From: Siphonodentalium dalli
Lineage: Eukaryota > Mollusca > Scaphopoda > Gadilida > Siphonodentaliidae
Assembly (NCBI GenBank): GCA_032622095.1
Contig: CP136068.1
Location: 181,230,796-181,294,795, forward strand
DNA: 64,000 nucleotides
Direction of reading: 5' to 3'
How positions within the stretch are numbered: position 1 is the first letter of the stretch; each line of letters opens with the position of its first letter. The notes under the pieces were generated by a model. It was not told the DNA's origin, made no database searches, and worked only from the letters and a program-made list of their open reading frames with translations. Made by a program: the position numbers and the translations under genes. Positions 1 through 11,247 of the stretch are shown here, in pieces.

Positions 1-438
1 GGAAATGGTTAATATATTATTTGTATTGGAAGGTATTTCTCTTTCCCCATATTCTTTTATACTTTGTGTTGGATTAGTGAATTTTATATTCTAGGGTAAT
101 TTCTTGGAATACTTGGAATGGAATCATGGAGATAGCAGAGATTAGATCTCATCCATCATTGTTCATTTGTTCTGTGCCTGTGGTGTACGTCCAGCATGTT
201 GCATGATCAATCATCATATATACGTCTCATCGATGTCATACTATACATGTGTCAGTGTGCTGTTCAGATTGTGATTCATTGAGATTAACAGAATACAGAA
301 TGTAATGTATACATCTTCTCAGTATGCACCCCAACGCCCCTACATCAGAAACTCACAAGTTACGAAGCGTGGGAGACATTATTCTTAATATATAAATGTA
401 TAAACTCTATGGATCGGGATTGAGATATCTCGTGTGAA
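1..438. other. No gene recognised
   Basis: AT-rich sequence with no convincing exon or named repeat. It borders the 3' side of the LINE fragment that follows and may be decayed LINE or flanking intron. Confidence 0.4.
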
Positions 439-831
439 CTATTGGTTAGACCGACTGAGCGACATACTATGTATAGCCGAGTTACTAATTCCATAGGGCT
501 TTACTTTATTGTCGAAAGCTTTGGCAAAATCCAGGAGGATGACGTCAGTCTGGTGGCCTTCTGCCATATTATTTGCGATGTCGTTGATGGTGACTAAAAG
601 CTGCGTTTCACATGACCGTCTGGACCTGAAGCCATATTGTTCATCTGCTAAGATCTTGTTCTTGTCTAGGTGGGCCATGGTTTGGCTGTGTATTATATGC
701 TCCATGATCTTGCAGGGAATTGATGTGAGTGACACAGGTCGGTAGTTTGATGCTTGGTGTCTGTCTCCTTTCTTAAAAATCGGTGTAACTAGTGCCTTTC
801 TCCAGTCATCAGGGATTACATCATGAATCAT
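439..831 (-). pseudogene. LINE reverse transcriptase fragment (non-LTR retrotransposon)
   Basis: The minus strand encodes about 130 residues of a non-LTR reverse transcriptase. Visible motifs in order are WRKALVTPIFKKGD and NYRPVSLT (early RT blocks), DEQYGFRSRRSCETQL (block 2) and ILLDFAKAFD, which holds the first catalytic aspartate. Just after FAKAFD the usual KVPH-type stretch is missing and the frame jumps to NKVKPYGISNS, which indicates an internal deletion of about eight codons. Homology stops shortly afterwards. The YxDD block, endonuclease and 3' end are absent, so this is a dead fragment. The block pattern suggests a CR1/L2-like or RTE-like clade, but the clade is not resolved. Confidence 0.85.
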
Positions 832-1130
832 ACATTATAGATGTCAAATCAGGCTTAAAACAACTTGAAATATCGGGGACATTATTCAGCTGTCGCCCGC
901 TCTCGATGGAGACAATTCCTCGCGTCAACCAAGACACAATGCGATAACTGTTTTATTATATGAAACTAGCTTTGATTGGACAAGGCGTTGAACGTCGATG
1001 GGCAAACCTGATTTATTTTCAGGTCTGATATAAGTTATGTTAACCCCTGAAGTATCTGACGTCACTCAGATCTGTTTTCGCTACGTTTTAACATAGGAAT
1101 TGGGGAAATAAAGTTATGATTATATAATGA

Positions 1131-1215
1131 GATTGGTCACCCGCTCGAAAACGTAATGTCACCCGAGGAGCACGGCTCCGAGGAAGACATACCTGTCTCG
1201 AGCGGGTGACAAATC
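1131..1215. repeat. Foldback element, 'cacccgctcg' family
   Basis: Imperfect inverted repeat: tcacccgctcg on the left pairs with cgagcgggtga on the right, with a GC-rich core around cgaggagcacggctccg. The same terminal words (gtcgcccgctc, gcgggcgaca) recur near 885, 2100, 25795-25908 and 26820, so this is a dispersed non-autonomous foldback family. No coding capacity. Confidence 0.6.
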
Positions 1216-2169
1216 CCAATGTCTCCCGAGAAGTATGGCAACACTAAAGAACAAATAATTGCCATTCATACGCACGATGTTGCACTGAGTCATCGCATCG
1301 CACGAGTGGTTTCTTAAGCGAGTGTGCATATTTTCAGTAACTTCGTATCGTCCTATAGGATTTATATTTCATAAAATATAGTCGAACTATGACGCGTTTG
1401 ATAGTCACCGAATATTTACCATCATTTTGATGCTTAACTCGTCAACATCGGTCCATGTAAAGTAAACCAATAAGCCATATAAGTATGTTATCCCCTTCTG
1501 CAATTTGGTATATTCAGCGTCGTCCTGTACGAGGAATTTACTCGCGATGTTAATTTCATTACGATCTTCCCCGAAAGCTATTGGGAAGTTGTCCATTTCA
1601 TGAATGTATATTCATACATGTATGTATCAATACCCCCAAGTACAATCGCGACCCCAACACAAAATACTTATATGCAGACACCACAGAGAGGTATGATATG
1701 AGGGATAAGCGCGCATGCGCATTCATTCACGACAAACGTATGCATTACGTTGTTCACCTGCAATAATGTATAACCATATGACCTCAAGGGATCGACTCGT
1801 TAAATCTAGCACCATAATGTCGACATGAAGATATTGAATCACCAAGATGTATCGATGTAAACAGTACACAATAAGACTTGTCCTATAAAAGTTTCAACTT
1901 AAAAGTTCGAATACGATTGTTCACTAATATGCAAATTAGCAAACACCACAACTGGTGTTTTTGGGGAATCAGTGCGGCATATAATATTTATGATTTGATT
2001 ACGTCGTAGTGATGTAAAATAGCCGGGTTACTGCATTGCGTGCGTGTTTGCTTGGAGATATTCTTGCAATATAACATCAGGCGGGATACAAAAACAATGT
2101 CTCCCCGCTCAGCGGGCGACATTGTGATTTGTAGCCGGGCACGTATCAGGACTTGGGTCAATCAGAAGG

Positions 2170-3500
2170 CTGCAATATAGGGAGGAGGGTAACAATTAAT
2201 TTTATTTATAAATGTCTCACAATTCGCAACCACATCTCCATTGAAACATAAATCCTAGACAACAGAACTCAACCCACTTTTTTCATTAACACCACCTGAT
2301 GTATGCGTGTCAGGTGCACCAATAGCCGGTAAATTCCTTTACATATAAACGTGAATAATGATGAATTGAATCAGGCTGCTTAATTCCGCGGCAGTACGTG
2401 TCAAGAGTCATACAACCGAAGCGACTAACGTCTTCTCAGACGATGCTCGTGACGACAGTAACATCAGCGAGCGTCAACAGCACCAAGTTATTTTGAATGA
2501 GTTTTATCATGGTTAGGTTCTTTTGGTTAGTTCGTATTGCAGTTTGTGGTGTGGATATACCAACCTGGGTTTTAAATCTTAATTGTTTTTCAACACAAAA
2601 TCTATATTTAAATGGATCACAAAGTTTACCGCAACAACTACAATCAATTTCATAAATTTTCTTCAGTATTGGTCATCGTTACAGCAAAAGTAATTCGAGT
2701 ACACACAACTGCATGCTGAATTAGAACACTTTGGTAAACTGTCGTCTGGCGCATGCCATATGGGAAGCCTTAAACCATATTCAATGTGGCTATAGTATCT
2801 ATTGTGGCCAACTGTCAGATTTCGCTGTCACATTTTAATTCGAGGGTGTATGTAATTTGATTTACAATTAATATAATTCCCAGCAATTGTTCAGTCTCTT
2901 TTTTATTATTGCTGTGGAATGAAATTTCTTAGTCGTGTTTCAGTTGGAAACACAATCTTCCGACGATGATGATGTGTCGTTATATTTTCGACCAGTGGAA
3001 GACGGCCTCAATTTCTTTGCAGATTCGTGAATCACCTGAAATAAAATAGTCCAGATCAATTTAATTTACTTATTTTGGATTAAAATGCGAAACTTATAGG
3101 AAAAGTTAACATCTATCTGACATTAACCATTGCTATACTCAATGGATTCTCGCATTCAGTTATAAAAGTATAAATTGTAATGGTTTATTATTCGTATGGA
3201 GCTTCATGATAAGTACGCAGCCGACAGATAATAAAAGTTCAGTTCAATCGGGAATCATATTGCATGCAGGAAATGTTCAGATAATAAGTTCAACAAACGA
3301 TGGTCGTTAACATATTATCTGCACATTTCATCGATAAGTATTTAGTAGAAATGGTTAATAAACTACAGTCAATGTAACCAATTATATATCCTGGTATTCT
3401 ATGAGATGCAAGAGTTGGGTATAAGCATTCCCACGCATTGAACAAAGACATCGAACCAAAAACGCTTAGCACGTTGGCCATGGTGTGGATTTGGAAGGTG
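2170..3500. other. No gene recognised; relic of a satellite-like word
   Basis: AT-rich sequence without a supportable exon. At 3262-3292 the word ggaaatgttcagataataag occurs. It is the same word found (reverse-complemented) in every monomer of the satellite at 62-63.8 kb. Nothing else is recognisable. Confidence 0.4.
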
Positions 3501-3502
3501 AT

Positions 3503-3836
3503 TTAACCCTTTACCCAACAAAACGGCCAAAAACGGCCAAATAAAGCTGCAACAGCCTAAATTATCTTGGGTCTGTCTCAATAAAACCATACAAATATGG
3601 ATATCATTGGAACCGGCTCATTGACCACATTGTGATGGTTACAGTTATGCCCTGTGCCAATCATTGCCCTAAATTTTAACACTTTTTACCATTTTTTCTT
3701 ACATTCTTTAACAATTTTATAATTTTTAATGTGTTAAGCCAATGCATTCTCTTATATATGCGAGGCGACCTATGGTCGACTCACATATATAAGAGAATGC
3801 ATTGGCACAGGGCCGTTCTGTTGGGTAAAGGGTTAA
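3503..3836 (+). mobile_element. TTAA-bounded hairpin MITE, copy A (334 bp)
   Basis: Starts TTAACCCTTTACCCAACAAA and ends with the inverted arm TTGGGTAAAGGGTTAA. The TTAA ends and the CCCTTT/AAAGGG tips fit a piggyBac-type MITE. An internal TTAA at 3734-3737 splits it into a left module and a 103-bp right module. The right module carries a hairpin of 26-nt arms (ccaatgcattctcttatata...) around a 15-nt core. The left-module hairpin is missing: only ccaatcattgccc remains where copies B and E keep it, so it has been cleanly lost. Confidence 0.85.
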
Positions 3837-4359
3837 GCCCATTATGTGGTTTCAATATTTTTCAATAAGATATTTCTTGAAGCAACTTTACTATTAAGTA
3901 TAACAACTTACCAAGCAATATCTGTAAATTATGTTTTGTCATACAAGAAAATAAATTGTTACATGATTTGACCCTTATTCCATTCATTAAACCCATTATA
4001 TATTAACGACATACAATGGTCATTGTATAACAGGAAATAGTGTCAGGTGTACCCATTAGCTGCCACATAACATTAATACCAGAGCATGTAAATCTCAGTT
4101 ATCCACAAAACCCATCTCTGACTGGAACCAACCCATATAAAAAGCACCATGGTTTTATAGCGACAAGTTTCGAAGTAACTGACTACTTTTGGGGTAAAGC
4201 GTTTTTAAAAGAGTGCTTTTGTTCCTCGAAGAAATATATATTGACTAAATAACGGATTTATTCAGAAATGAAACAATAATACACACATTTAAAGAGCGTT
4301 TTTCAAAGATTGTTTTTTCGAGAAGTGATTTACTGATTTACATCAGAAGTGATTTTCTG

Positions 4360-4835
4360 ATTTACATGGATTTCACCCGTGTATGTCCTGTTTCACCAGC
4401 ATTTTACGAGTTAATTGTGGGGGGTACACAATGCCTTTACTTGCATAGAATTTACAAGGGTATTTTTTACATGGGGGTACAAGGTTTTTACCAGAATTTA
4501 TCATTGTTAACCTGACTTTACCATGAATTGTTTGGAATTTACAAGGGTATTTCCTTTTTACATGGCTTTTAACATGGGTTTTTCGTGGATTTTTACCATG
4601 GTATATCATTGCTAACCTGACTTTACCATGATTTACTTGGAATTTACAAGGGTATGTCCATTTTACATTACCTTTTACATGGGTTTTACCAGAGTATATC
4701 ATTGTTAAATTACATTGCCATGATTTTCTTGGATTTACAAGGGTGTGTCCATTTTACATGGATTTTACATGGCATTTACCATGCCTTTACTTGGCATTTA
4801 CAAGGCATGTCATTTTTACATGGGCTTCGGCCAAA
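4360..4835. repeat. Degenerate tandem repeat rich in 'tttacatgg' and 'acaagggtat'
   Basis: A diverged array of about 105-bp units built from words such as tttacatgggttttacc, ttaacctgactttaccatg and ggaatttacaagggtat. The minus strand stays open for about 100 codons and reads as repeats of KYPCKFQ-HGKVRLTMI. This is explained by a unit length divisible by three rather than by a gene. The array is repeated at 5745-6215 in the second duplication unit, and a short relic occurs near 6650-6720. Confidence 0.75.
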
Positions 4836-4858
4836 CAAAACAGGATATTTGATTCTCA

Positions 4859-5227
4859 ACAAAACGGCCAAAAACGGCCAAATAAAGCTGCAACAGCCTA
4901 AATTAACTTGGGTCTGTCTCAATAAAACCATACAAATATGGATATCATTGGAACCGGCTCATTGACCACATTGTGATGGTTACAGTTATGCCCTGTGCCA
5001 ATGCATTCTCTTATATATGCGAGTCGACCATAGGTCGCCTCGCATATATAAGAGAAATCATTGCCCTAAATTTTAACACTTTTTACCTTTTTTTCTTTAA
5101 CAATTTTATAATTTTTAATGTGTTAAGAGCCAATGCACTCTCTTATATATGCGAGGCGACCTATGGTCGACTCGCATATATAAGAGAATGCATTGGCACA
5201 GGGCCGTTCTGTTGGGTAAAGGGTTAA
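4859..5227 (+). mobile_element. TTAA hairpin MITE, copy B (left end removed)
   Basis: The same family as copy A, starting abruptly at acaaaacggcc because the tandem-duplication breakpoint cut off the left TTAA arm. Both hairpins are present (4999-5065 and 5132-5198). The internal TTAA is at 5123-5126 and the right end TTAA at 5224-5227. Confidence 0.85.
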
Positions 5228-5744
5228 GCCCATTATGTGGTTTCAATATTTTTCAATAAGATATTTCTTGAAGCAACTTACTATTAAGTATAACAACTTA
5301 CCAAGCAATATCTGTAAATTATGTTTTGTCATACAAGAAAATAAATTGTTACATGATTTGACCCTTATTCCATTCATTAAACCCATTATATATTAACGAC
5401 ATACAATGGTCATTGTATAACAGGAAATAGTGTCAGGTGTACCCATTAGGTGCCACATAACATTAATACAAGAGCATGTAAATCTCAGTTATCCACAAAT
5501 CCCATCTCTGACTGGAACCAACCCATATAAAAAGCACCATGGTTTTATAGCGCCAAGTTTCGAAGTAACTGACTACTTTTGAGGTAAAGCGTTTTTAAAA
5601 GAGCGCTTTTGTTCCTCGAAGAAATATATATTGACTAAATAACGGATGTATTCAGAAATGAAACAATAATACACACATTTAAAGAGCGTTTTCAAAGATT
5701 GTTTTTTCGAGAAGAAGTGATATTACTGATTTACATCAGAAGTG

Positions 5745-6215
5745 ATTTTCTGATTTACATGGATTTCACCCGTGTATGTCCTGTTTCACCAGCATTTTAC
5801 GAGTTAATTGTGGGGGGTACACAATGCCTTTACTTGCATAGAATTTACAAGGGTATTTTTTACATGGGGTACAAGGTTTTTACCAGAGTTTATCATTGTT
5901 AACCTGACTTTACCATGAATTGTTTGGAATTTACAAGGGTATTTCCTTTTTACATGGCTTTTTACATGGGTTTTTCGTGGATTTTTACCATGGTATATCA
6001 TTGTTAACCTGACTTTACCATGATTTACTTGGAATTTACAAGGGTATGTCAATTTTACATTACCTTTTACGTGGGTTTTACCAGAGTATATCATTGTTAA
6101 ATTACATTGCCATGATTTTCTTGGATTTACAAGGGTGTGTCCATTTTACATGGCTTTTACCATGCCTTTACTTGGCATTTACAAGGCATGTCATTTTTAC
6201 ATGGGCTTCGGCCAA
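5745..6215. repeat. Second copy of the 'tttacatgg' degenerate array
   Basis: Duplicate of the array at 4360-4835, carried by the 1.34-kb tandem duplication. It differs by a few substitutions and small indels, including loss of one internal stretch near 6150. Confidence 0.75.
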
Positions 6216-6239
6216 ACAAAAAAGGATATTTGATTCTCA

Positions 6240-7123
6240 GGCAAATAATTTTTTGAAAATCAATGAGGGAGCGAGTGTTTTATTTTTATTTTTTATTTTT
6301 CACTGACCATAGACTGGCATAGCTAGCAAGCATGGGTTATTATACCTTCCCAGGTCCAGAAAAATGTAGGGAAAACTTTGTAAAGGATATAAACTAATTT
6401 AATCTGATATAACGAATGACAAATTATGACATTGTACTACCCTACATCATATATGGATTACCTAGAATGATATATATATTGAAATGATTTTATCATCGGC
6501 ACTATCATTTTTAACAACACGCACTACATATCCGATTCGTATATGTAGATTTACAACTACAGTAAAATCCAATATCGAAATAAAATGGTGCAACGAGGGC
6601 CATTATTTTTTATGAGGCTATGTCTGAGAATCAAAACCTTTTTGTTGGCCTTATACATGGCTTTTACCAGAGTATATGATTGTAATCATGACTTTATCGA
6701 AGTAAAGCCTGGTAAACCATGGTTATCAAATTATCAAAGTTATCAAATATAGATTTTTGAATTTGTTATTTTTCACCACCCGGGATATTTGGCAGCATGG
6801 TAAATATTCCAAGAATGCTGGCATCGACATACTCTCGATACCAAATTGTGTTGAAGAAAATGTTGATATATAACACTTTTTGGGAAATTTATACTAACAT
6901 TATTTTTTTGGCAATTAATCAATTCTGTAAACTGAAGCGTCATTTCAAGAAATGTTGTTTGAATCTGGTGATATGGGGACCATCGAGTCGGAGTGTGTAC
7001 CTTTAATCTTAGTGATTCATTAGCAACCCCACCTGCATGACGATACAGATGGGAGCACATTATGGGTATCTAACACTGATATGTGTGTACATGCAAAATA
7101 ACCATATATAGATGCGTTTGTGA
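6240..7123. other. No certain gene; possible 3' UTR or terminal exon of the minus-strand membrane-protein gene
   Basis: AT-rich. On the minus strand a possible small exon lies near 6985-7045 (acceptor tcgtcatgcag, then gtggggttgc). If the coding exon at 7151 is spliced at its internal GTATGG donor, this exon would add only V-G-L-L-M-N-H and a stop. Otherwise the region is downstream of the gene's stop codon. Confidence 0.25.
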
Positions 7124-7996
7124 TTATAATTGGCATATATATACCCATACCTCTTTAATTGTAGATTTCCCTCTGTTTGCATCCTCGCTGCTGAACGACA
7201 ATCGCCTCTTTTCTTTCTTGTAACACTCTCGAGCAAGTGTATTAAACTCTTCTTCCGCGGCACAGTCTTGCGGTGAGCTCGTTATATTTGCTTTCCTCGT
7301 TTTACCAGAGTTTGGTCTTGCCGTTTGGTCTTGCCGTTGACCTTTTCGTGAAGATCTTTCAGGAGAGCTTCCGCTCAAATGACAATCTTCCCATTGACCG
7401 ATTAACCCATCGACGGGATTGGTCCCCCGCTGATCCCTTGATACAGATAAACTGTTAACATGTTTTACTTCAGAAGGTGAATCAAACCTTTGGTTGTCCA
7501 CCAAACGTTTTCGTTCCTGGGAAGCACTCCTTTCTTTTTGGTTCATTACTCTAATTCGAAATTCATCAGTTGTTCCCATTTCCTTAATTTGATCAGCAGT
7601 ACTTTTTGTCGGACGCTTTTCTGGAGTGTTAGACAGTAAAGATTCCTCAACTGTACCAATACCATTGCAATAACAGACTACATTGTCAGTTCCATGTTTA
7701 TTCACACTTATGTTGGTATCTTTGCCTTTACATGGAGGAATTCTATAAGGAGTGGGGCATCTTGTGGTGATGTTCTCGTATTGAGGCGTCGAATAGCTGT
7801 CATATCGAACAGATCCAGGCGTTCGGCCATCGAATTCGAGGTCACGTAGAGTTCCAACAATGCTATCATCCTTGTTCCCAGAGAACGTAACGTGCTTTGT
7901 TGGTGTGGTGTTACCATAGTTACATGTGTCAGGGTAATGTGTGTCGGTCCCACAGCTATCTGTTCTGTATTCTATTCTAGTCTTTGGGGAGAAGTC
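7124..7996 (-). CDS. Last coding exon of a single-pass membrane protein: cytoplasmic tail
   Basis: A 290-codon open stretch starting at the acceptor tactttgacag (exon base 7996) and ending in TAA at 7124. It joins in phase 0 to the exon at 8410-8500. The protein is hydrophilic, rich in Ser, Thr, Arg and Gln, and has no membrane segment. Near residues 65-80 of the exon is RYDSYSTPQYENITTRC. Its YENI fits the Y-x-N-x consensus bound by Grb2-type SH2 domains (known motif; function here inferred). A short cysteine cluster, VVCYCNG, follows. A GTATGG donor just before the end (exon base 7151) could remove the last eight residues, VWVYICQL. I do not recognise the family; adaptor signalling is plausible but unproven. 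Confidence 0.7.
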   Translation of the reverse strand, partial: DFSPKTRIEYRTDSCGTDTHYPDTCNYGNTTPTKHVTFSGNKDDSIVGTLRDLEFDGRTPGSVRYDSYSTPQYENITTRCPTPYRIPPCKGKDTNISVNKHGTDNVVCYCNGIGTVEESLLSNTPEKRPTKSTADQIKEMGTTDEFRIRVMNQKERSASQERKRLVDNQRFDSPSEVKHVNSLSVSRDQRGTNPVDGLIGQWEDCHLSGSSPERSSRKGQRQDQTARPNSGKTRKANITSSPQDCAAEEEFNTLARECYKKEKRRLSFSSEDANRGKSTIKEVWVYICQL

Positions 7997-8040
7997 CTGT
8001 CAAAGTAAAGATAATCAGTATCAGGGAGTTTAGAGATCAG

Positions 8041-8070
8041 GATCGATCGATCGATATCGATCGAGAGAAT

Positions 8071-8106
<36 letters not shown>

Positions 8107-8165
8107 GAGACAGACATACATACATACAGACAGAGACAGAGGGTGATGGGGGATGGATATATATA
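8041..8165. repeat. Compound microsatellite
   Basis: Runs of gatc, gaga, caga and cata, then tata, lying in the intron between the exons at 7996 and 8410. No coding role is seen. Confidence 0.9.
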
Positions 8166-8409
8166 TATACTCACCAGTTCAACATCAGTTTTATCAAACA
8201 ATATCAATCAAATACACTCAACGTTCGCATTTCTCATCCAATGTCGGTTGTTCATAACATTTTTTACTGGTTAATGCCTATGAAATGGATGAAATGCATG
8301 GTAGTTTAAAAAAAAAAGTAGTTCCTCAATGTGAATTTCAAGAAATCAGGGAATGGGGCTACACTTATTAAGTCTCTATCTCGAATATGGTTCCAAGAAG
8401 ATTGCTTAC

Positions 8410-8500
8410 CTTTGCTAATTGTTGATAATTGACGCGTGAACGAATCTCGTTTTCTTCTGCCTTGTCCTTGGCATTCCTCTGAAGTTTTGTCAGGAAGTTT
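8410..8500 (-). CDS. Internal exon, cytoplasmic tail of the membrane protein
   Basis: A 91-nt exon with acceptor cttctttcgcag and donor AAAG|GTAAGC. The first base completes the codon carried over from the exon at 12896-12975 (ag + a = Arg) and the exon ends on a full codon, so both junctions keep the frame. It encodes the charged stretch NFLTKLQRNAKDKAEENEIR followed by SRVNYQQLAK. This is a hydrophilic, probably helical juxtamembrane segment. No domain is recognised. Confidence 0.75.
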
Positions 8501-8551
8501 CTGCGAAAGAAGATTATCCCATGTCATTGCCATGTAGCTATATATATACAT

Positions 8552-8610
8552 TAACCCTTTCTATACTAAACACTTATTAATGTTTAGGAAATATTCAGAT
8601 AATAAGCTAA
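8552..8610 (-). repeat. Solo relic of the 68-bp satellite monomer, TTAA-bounded
   Basis: Reads ttaaccctttctatactaaa, then a shortened middle, then ggaaatattcagataataag. These are the two halves of the satellite monomer at 62-63.8 kb in reverse complement, with about 15 bp missing between them. It shows that the monomer also exists singly, away from the array. Confidence 0.65.
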
Positions 8611-8749
8611 TATGAATATAAAACCTTCTTTTATTATCTTTTCATATGTCTGTTGTCGGATTTTATTACATTAACAACCCTCCAGACGTATGCTAAACCA
8701 TTCCAATTGTATACATTTATAGCTGAGTATCCATTCAGTATCGAACGGG

Positions 8750-8852
8750 TTAACCCTTTACCCAACAGAACGGCCATGTGCCAATGCATTCTCTTATATA
8801 TGCGAGTCGACCATAGGTCGCCTCGCATATATAAGAGAATGCATTGGCTTAA
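8750..8852 (-). mobile_element. Solo right module of the TTAA hairpin MITE, copy C (103 bp)
   Basis: Runs from TTAACCCTTTACCCAACAGA through a 67-bp hairpin to gcattggcTTAA. It is the reverse complement of the 103-bp right module of copies A, E and F and has the same length. It is followed directly by TTAACTCTTTAGTTCCCA, which differs by one base from the end of the piggyBac-like remnant near 11857-11874. Confidence 0.8.
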
Positions 8853-9169
8853 CTCTTTAGTTCCCACACTTACACACTAGCTGTATAAACCACCCCGCCA
8901 TCTCCCTGCAGCTATAACATGATACCGACGGTGTGTTCCCGGGTATATATCAAGTACCAGACGCTATTTCCCCATAAGTATTTGGCTTGTCGGAAAGTAT
9001 CCCGTTGCTCAATAAATGGTGGTAAACCTGTTACTGTGTTGACGCAGTGAGGGTAATCTATTGGAGTGACAGCTCCAACTGGGGATAATGAGCGTAAGCC
9101 GGGACGTGTGTCGTAATATGAGAAAAGTCGACACCTGAGTATAAGAGCCCTGGGCAAGCTAGTATCTTT

Positions 9170-10210
9170 GACTTTTTCATTGGGATTAGTTCAATAATAG
9201 TATATTAAAGTATATGTATTGCGCGTTTCGTCAGCTCTGAAATGTATGCACACGAATGTCACATTGTGACAATAAAATATGTCTTATACAAATGATCCTT
9301 GCTCCGGATTTAGACCAGTCTTATTTGGAAAAAGTCACCAACTCCCAAAAGTATTTTGTAAACAATTCAAAGCAAATGTGTTCTGTTTTCTTCTTATCTA
9401 GAAGACAATTAAAGAGAGGATATCTATAATATTTTAAGTGGATACCAGAAATATCTCATGATATGGCCCAAGGACTAAATTTCCTGACCAACTTATCGTG
9501 ACCGAAAGTACATTGTTTCTGGAGATAATGAGTTTCTGTTGCTACTTCCAGAAATAATGTATTTCCGCTGGCGAAAAGTGCAGCTAGTCGCTCGCGAAAA
9601 TAAATAAATATATTTGTCCGGTATCAATTCAGAACGCTATATATCCTCTATTTCGTTCAGCCAAAATAACGCGATGTCACGCTACGAAATTCAAGTAAGG
9701 TTTTAAATATATATTTTCAGAACGGTGATGTTTGCGATTGTTTATTACTATAAACTAACATGCAAATGTAACATTTATCAACATTTTCGACTTCAAAAAC
9801 ACCTATTATATAACACGTCGTGCTAAGTGTGGAAGTTCATCTTCGTGCAAACACTGTATGGCATCACCATTTAAAATTTAGCATTATAGAATATAAGAGA
9901 AATTTGAAACAATTCCATATACCGGTATATATGTGTGCGAATACACACTATTTTATCGCATACGTCAGAAACACCAGAAACATATACCAACATTATCAGA
10001 AAAAGGACCGCACAATGTACAAATTGTGTTGATATAGATCTTTCCTTTTACTCAAGAAACCAAACATGTTTGAGAAAATAGTTTGTGAAATCTTCGATCA
10101 AGCAATTTGTAACATAAGTACGTCCGACTGAAACATGCATGTAACACCAGCCATTTGATGTTCAGCGGTTTGAAACAATAATACATCATTGTAGCTGAGC
10201 TGTCGTGTGT
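9170..10210. other. Intron or intergenic sequence, nothing recognised
   Basis: AT-rich sequence between minus-strand exons. No exon with matching splice signals and no named repeat could be supported. Scattered short microsatellite-like and palindromic words only. Confidence 0.4.
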
Positions 10211-10213
10211 CCA

Positions 10214-11212
10214 CCACTGGTCAAGTGGTCATGCTAATATGCTATGATGCCGGTGGTCATGTTGAATTGCTATGATGCGGGTAGGGCAAACTGATTCCGT
10301 TACCAAAAGTACCGTTATTTTTCTAAAGTTGTAATTTTCACGGTGATTGTATAACTAGAGCGATTTGATAAAAAAAACATTCAAGAACATATATATTTTT
10401 GAAAAATATAATAATAACTGCGCTGGTGTTTCTAAAACGACGCAAATAGCCATCTTGATTATAGTCGATTTTCAACTAATGCAACCATTATTAAAGTCAC
10501 GGGCGGCATTTGTTGCAGAAATATTTATATTTGTTCAAATCGCCATCAACAGAATGAACGCCAACATATATACAGTTCCACACATATGCCAAACATAATC
10601 AGCGCATAAATAGTATATTGTCGTCAAGACGTACAAATGTGTACGTAAACAAGAGACTGCTCGTGTTACATAAGTTGTGATTCTGTTTACATAACAGGCC
10701 AAAATTATATTGGATAATCATACAAAAATGATATAAACGCTCTCTATTATTTCCATATTAGGAAAACAGTAACAAATAACGCTCTTTATGTTTACCATAC
10801 CCGGATCTAAACAAAAGCCAGAAAACGTAACGTTTTTTGCTTTTGTTTACATAACAAAGGGGAACAAATTGACTATAACACTGTTTATGCCATATTTATG
10901 ATTGGCATAAGAACAAGGTCTGTCTTTTTCTTACTATTCCTTCTGCTTATGGTGGTTTTTGACATAGATGAATATTTGAACACCATACCCACCGCGAACG
11001 CCGGCCGTATCTTTAAAAATATTTCGCAATAAATTTGTTTTTGAATGTTATAATTTGATACACATAATGGATTTTCATATTATCGGAACACCGCTGAGAC
11101 AAATTAAAAATAAAATAACGGTAATTTTTGTTAACAGCAACAGTTTGCCCTAACAGCATCATATCAATTCAGCAGGGCCCAACCGTATTAGCATGACCAT
11201 TTGATCAGGTGT
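10214..11212. mobile_element. Long-TIR foldback element, copy 1 (about 1 kb)
   Basis: The left end, ccactggtcaagtggtcatg..., is mirrored by the right end, ...catgaccatttgatcaggtg. Inside the ends, gggcaaactgattccgttac on the left pairs with cagtttgccctaacagcatc on the right. The terminal inverted repeats are long and imperfect (100 bp or more). Copies occur at 43373-44272 and 53501-54266, with a partial copy at 57901-58243. No transposase is encoded; a non-autonomous DNA transposon. Confidence 0.8.
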
Positions 11213-11247
11213 TGTCGACAATTCTTTGGTTTGAAATTATAAATGAG

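Larger units (their letters stand above)
3519..6239. repeat. 1.34-kb tandem segmental duplication (two units)
   Basis: Unit 1 (about 3519-4858) and unit 2 (about 4859-6239) are near-identical over their whole length, including the stretch starting cccattatgtggtttcaata at 3838 and 5229. The left breakpoint lies inside MITE copy A and the right one just after gattctca. Unit 2 therefore begins mid-MITE and copy B has no left terminus. Unit 2 is about 40 bp longer, mainly because it keeps a hairpin that unit 1 has lost. No gene is contained. Confidence 0.9.

Noticed and set aside
4373-4702. Minus-strand ORF of 109 codons and its twin at 5804-6094
   Set aside because: They follow a degenerate tandem repeat with a period divisible by three. 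The copies differ by frame-changing indels and there are no splice or start signals.
6773-7060. Minus-strand ORF of 95 codons
   Set aside because: No domain, no consensus splice pair across it, and AT-rich composition like its non-coding surroundings.
8912-9166. Minus-strand open stretch of about 82 codons that could be read in phase after the exon at 12896
   Set aside because: It enters in frame but its only donor-like site leaves a phase that breaks the next exon. The area also holds piggyBac-end-like sequence. Kept only as a remote alternative terminal exon.
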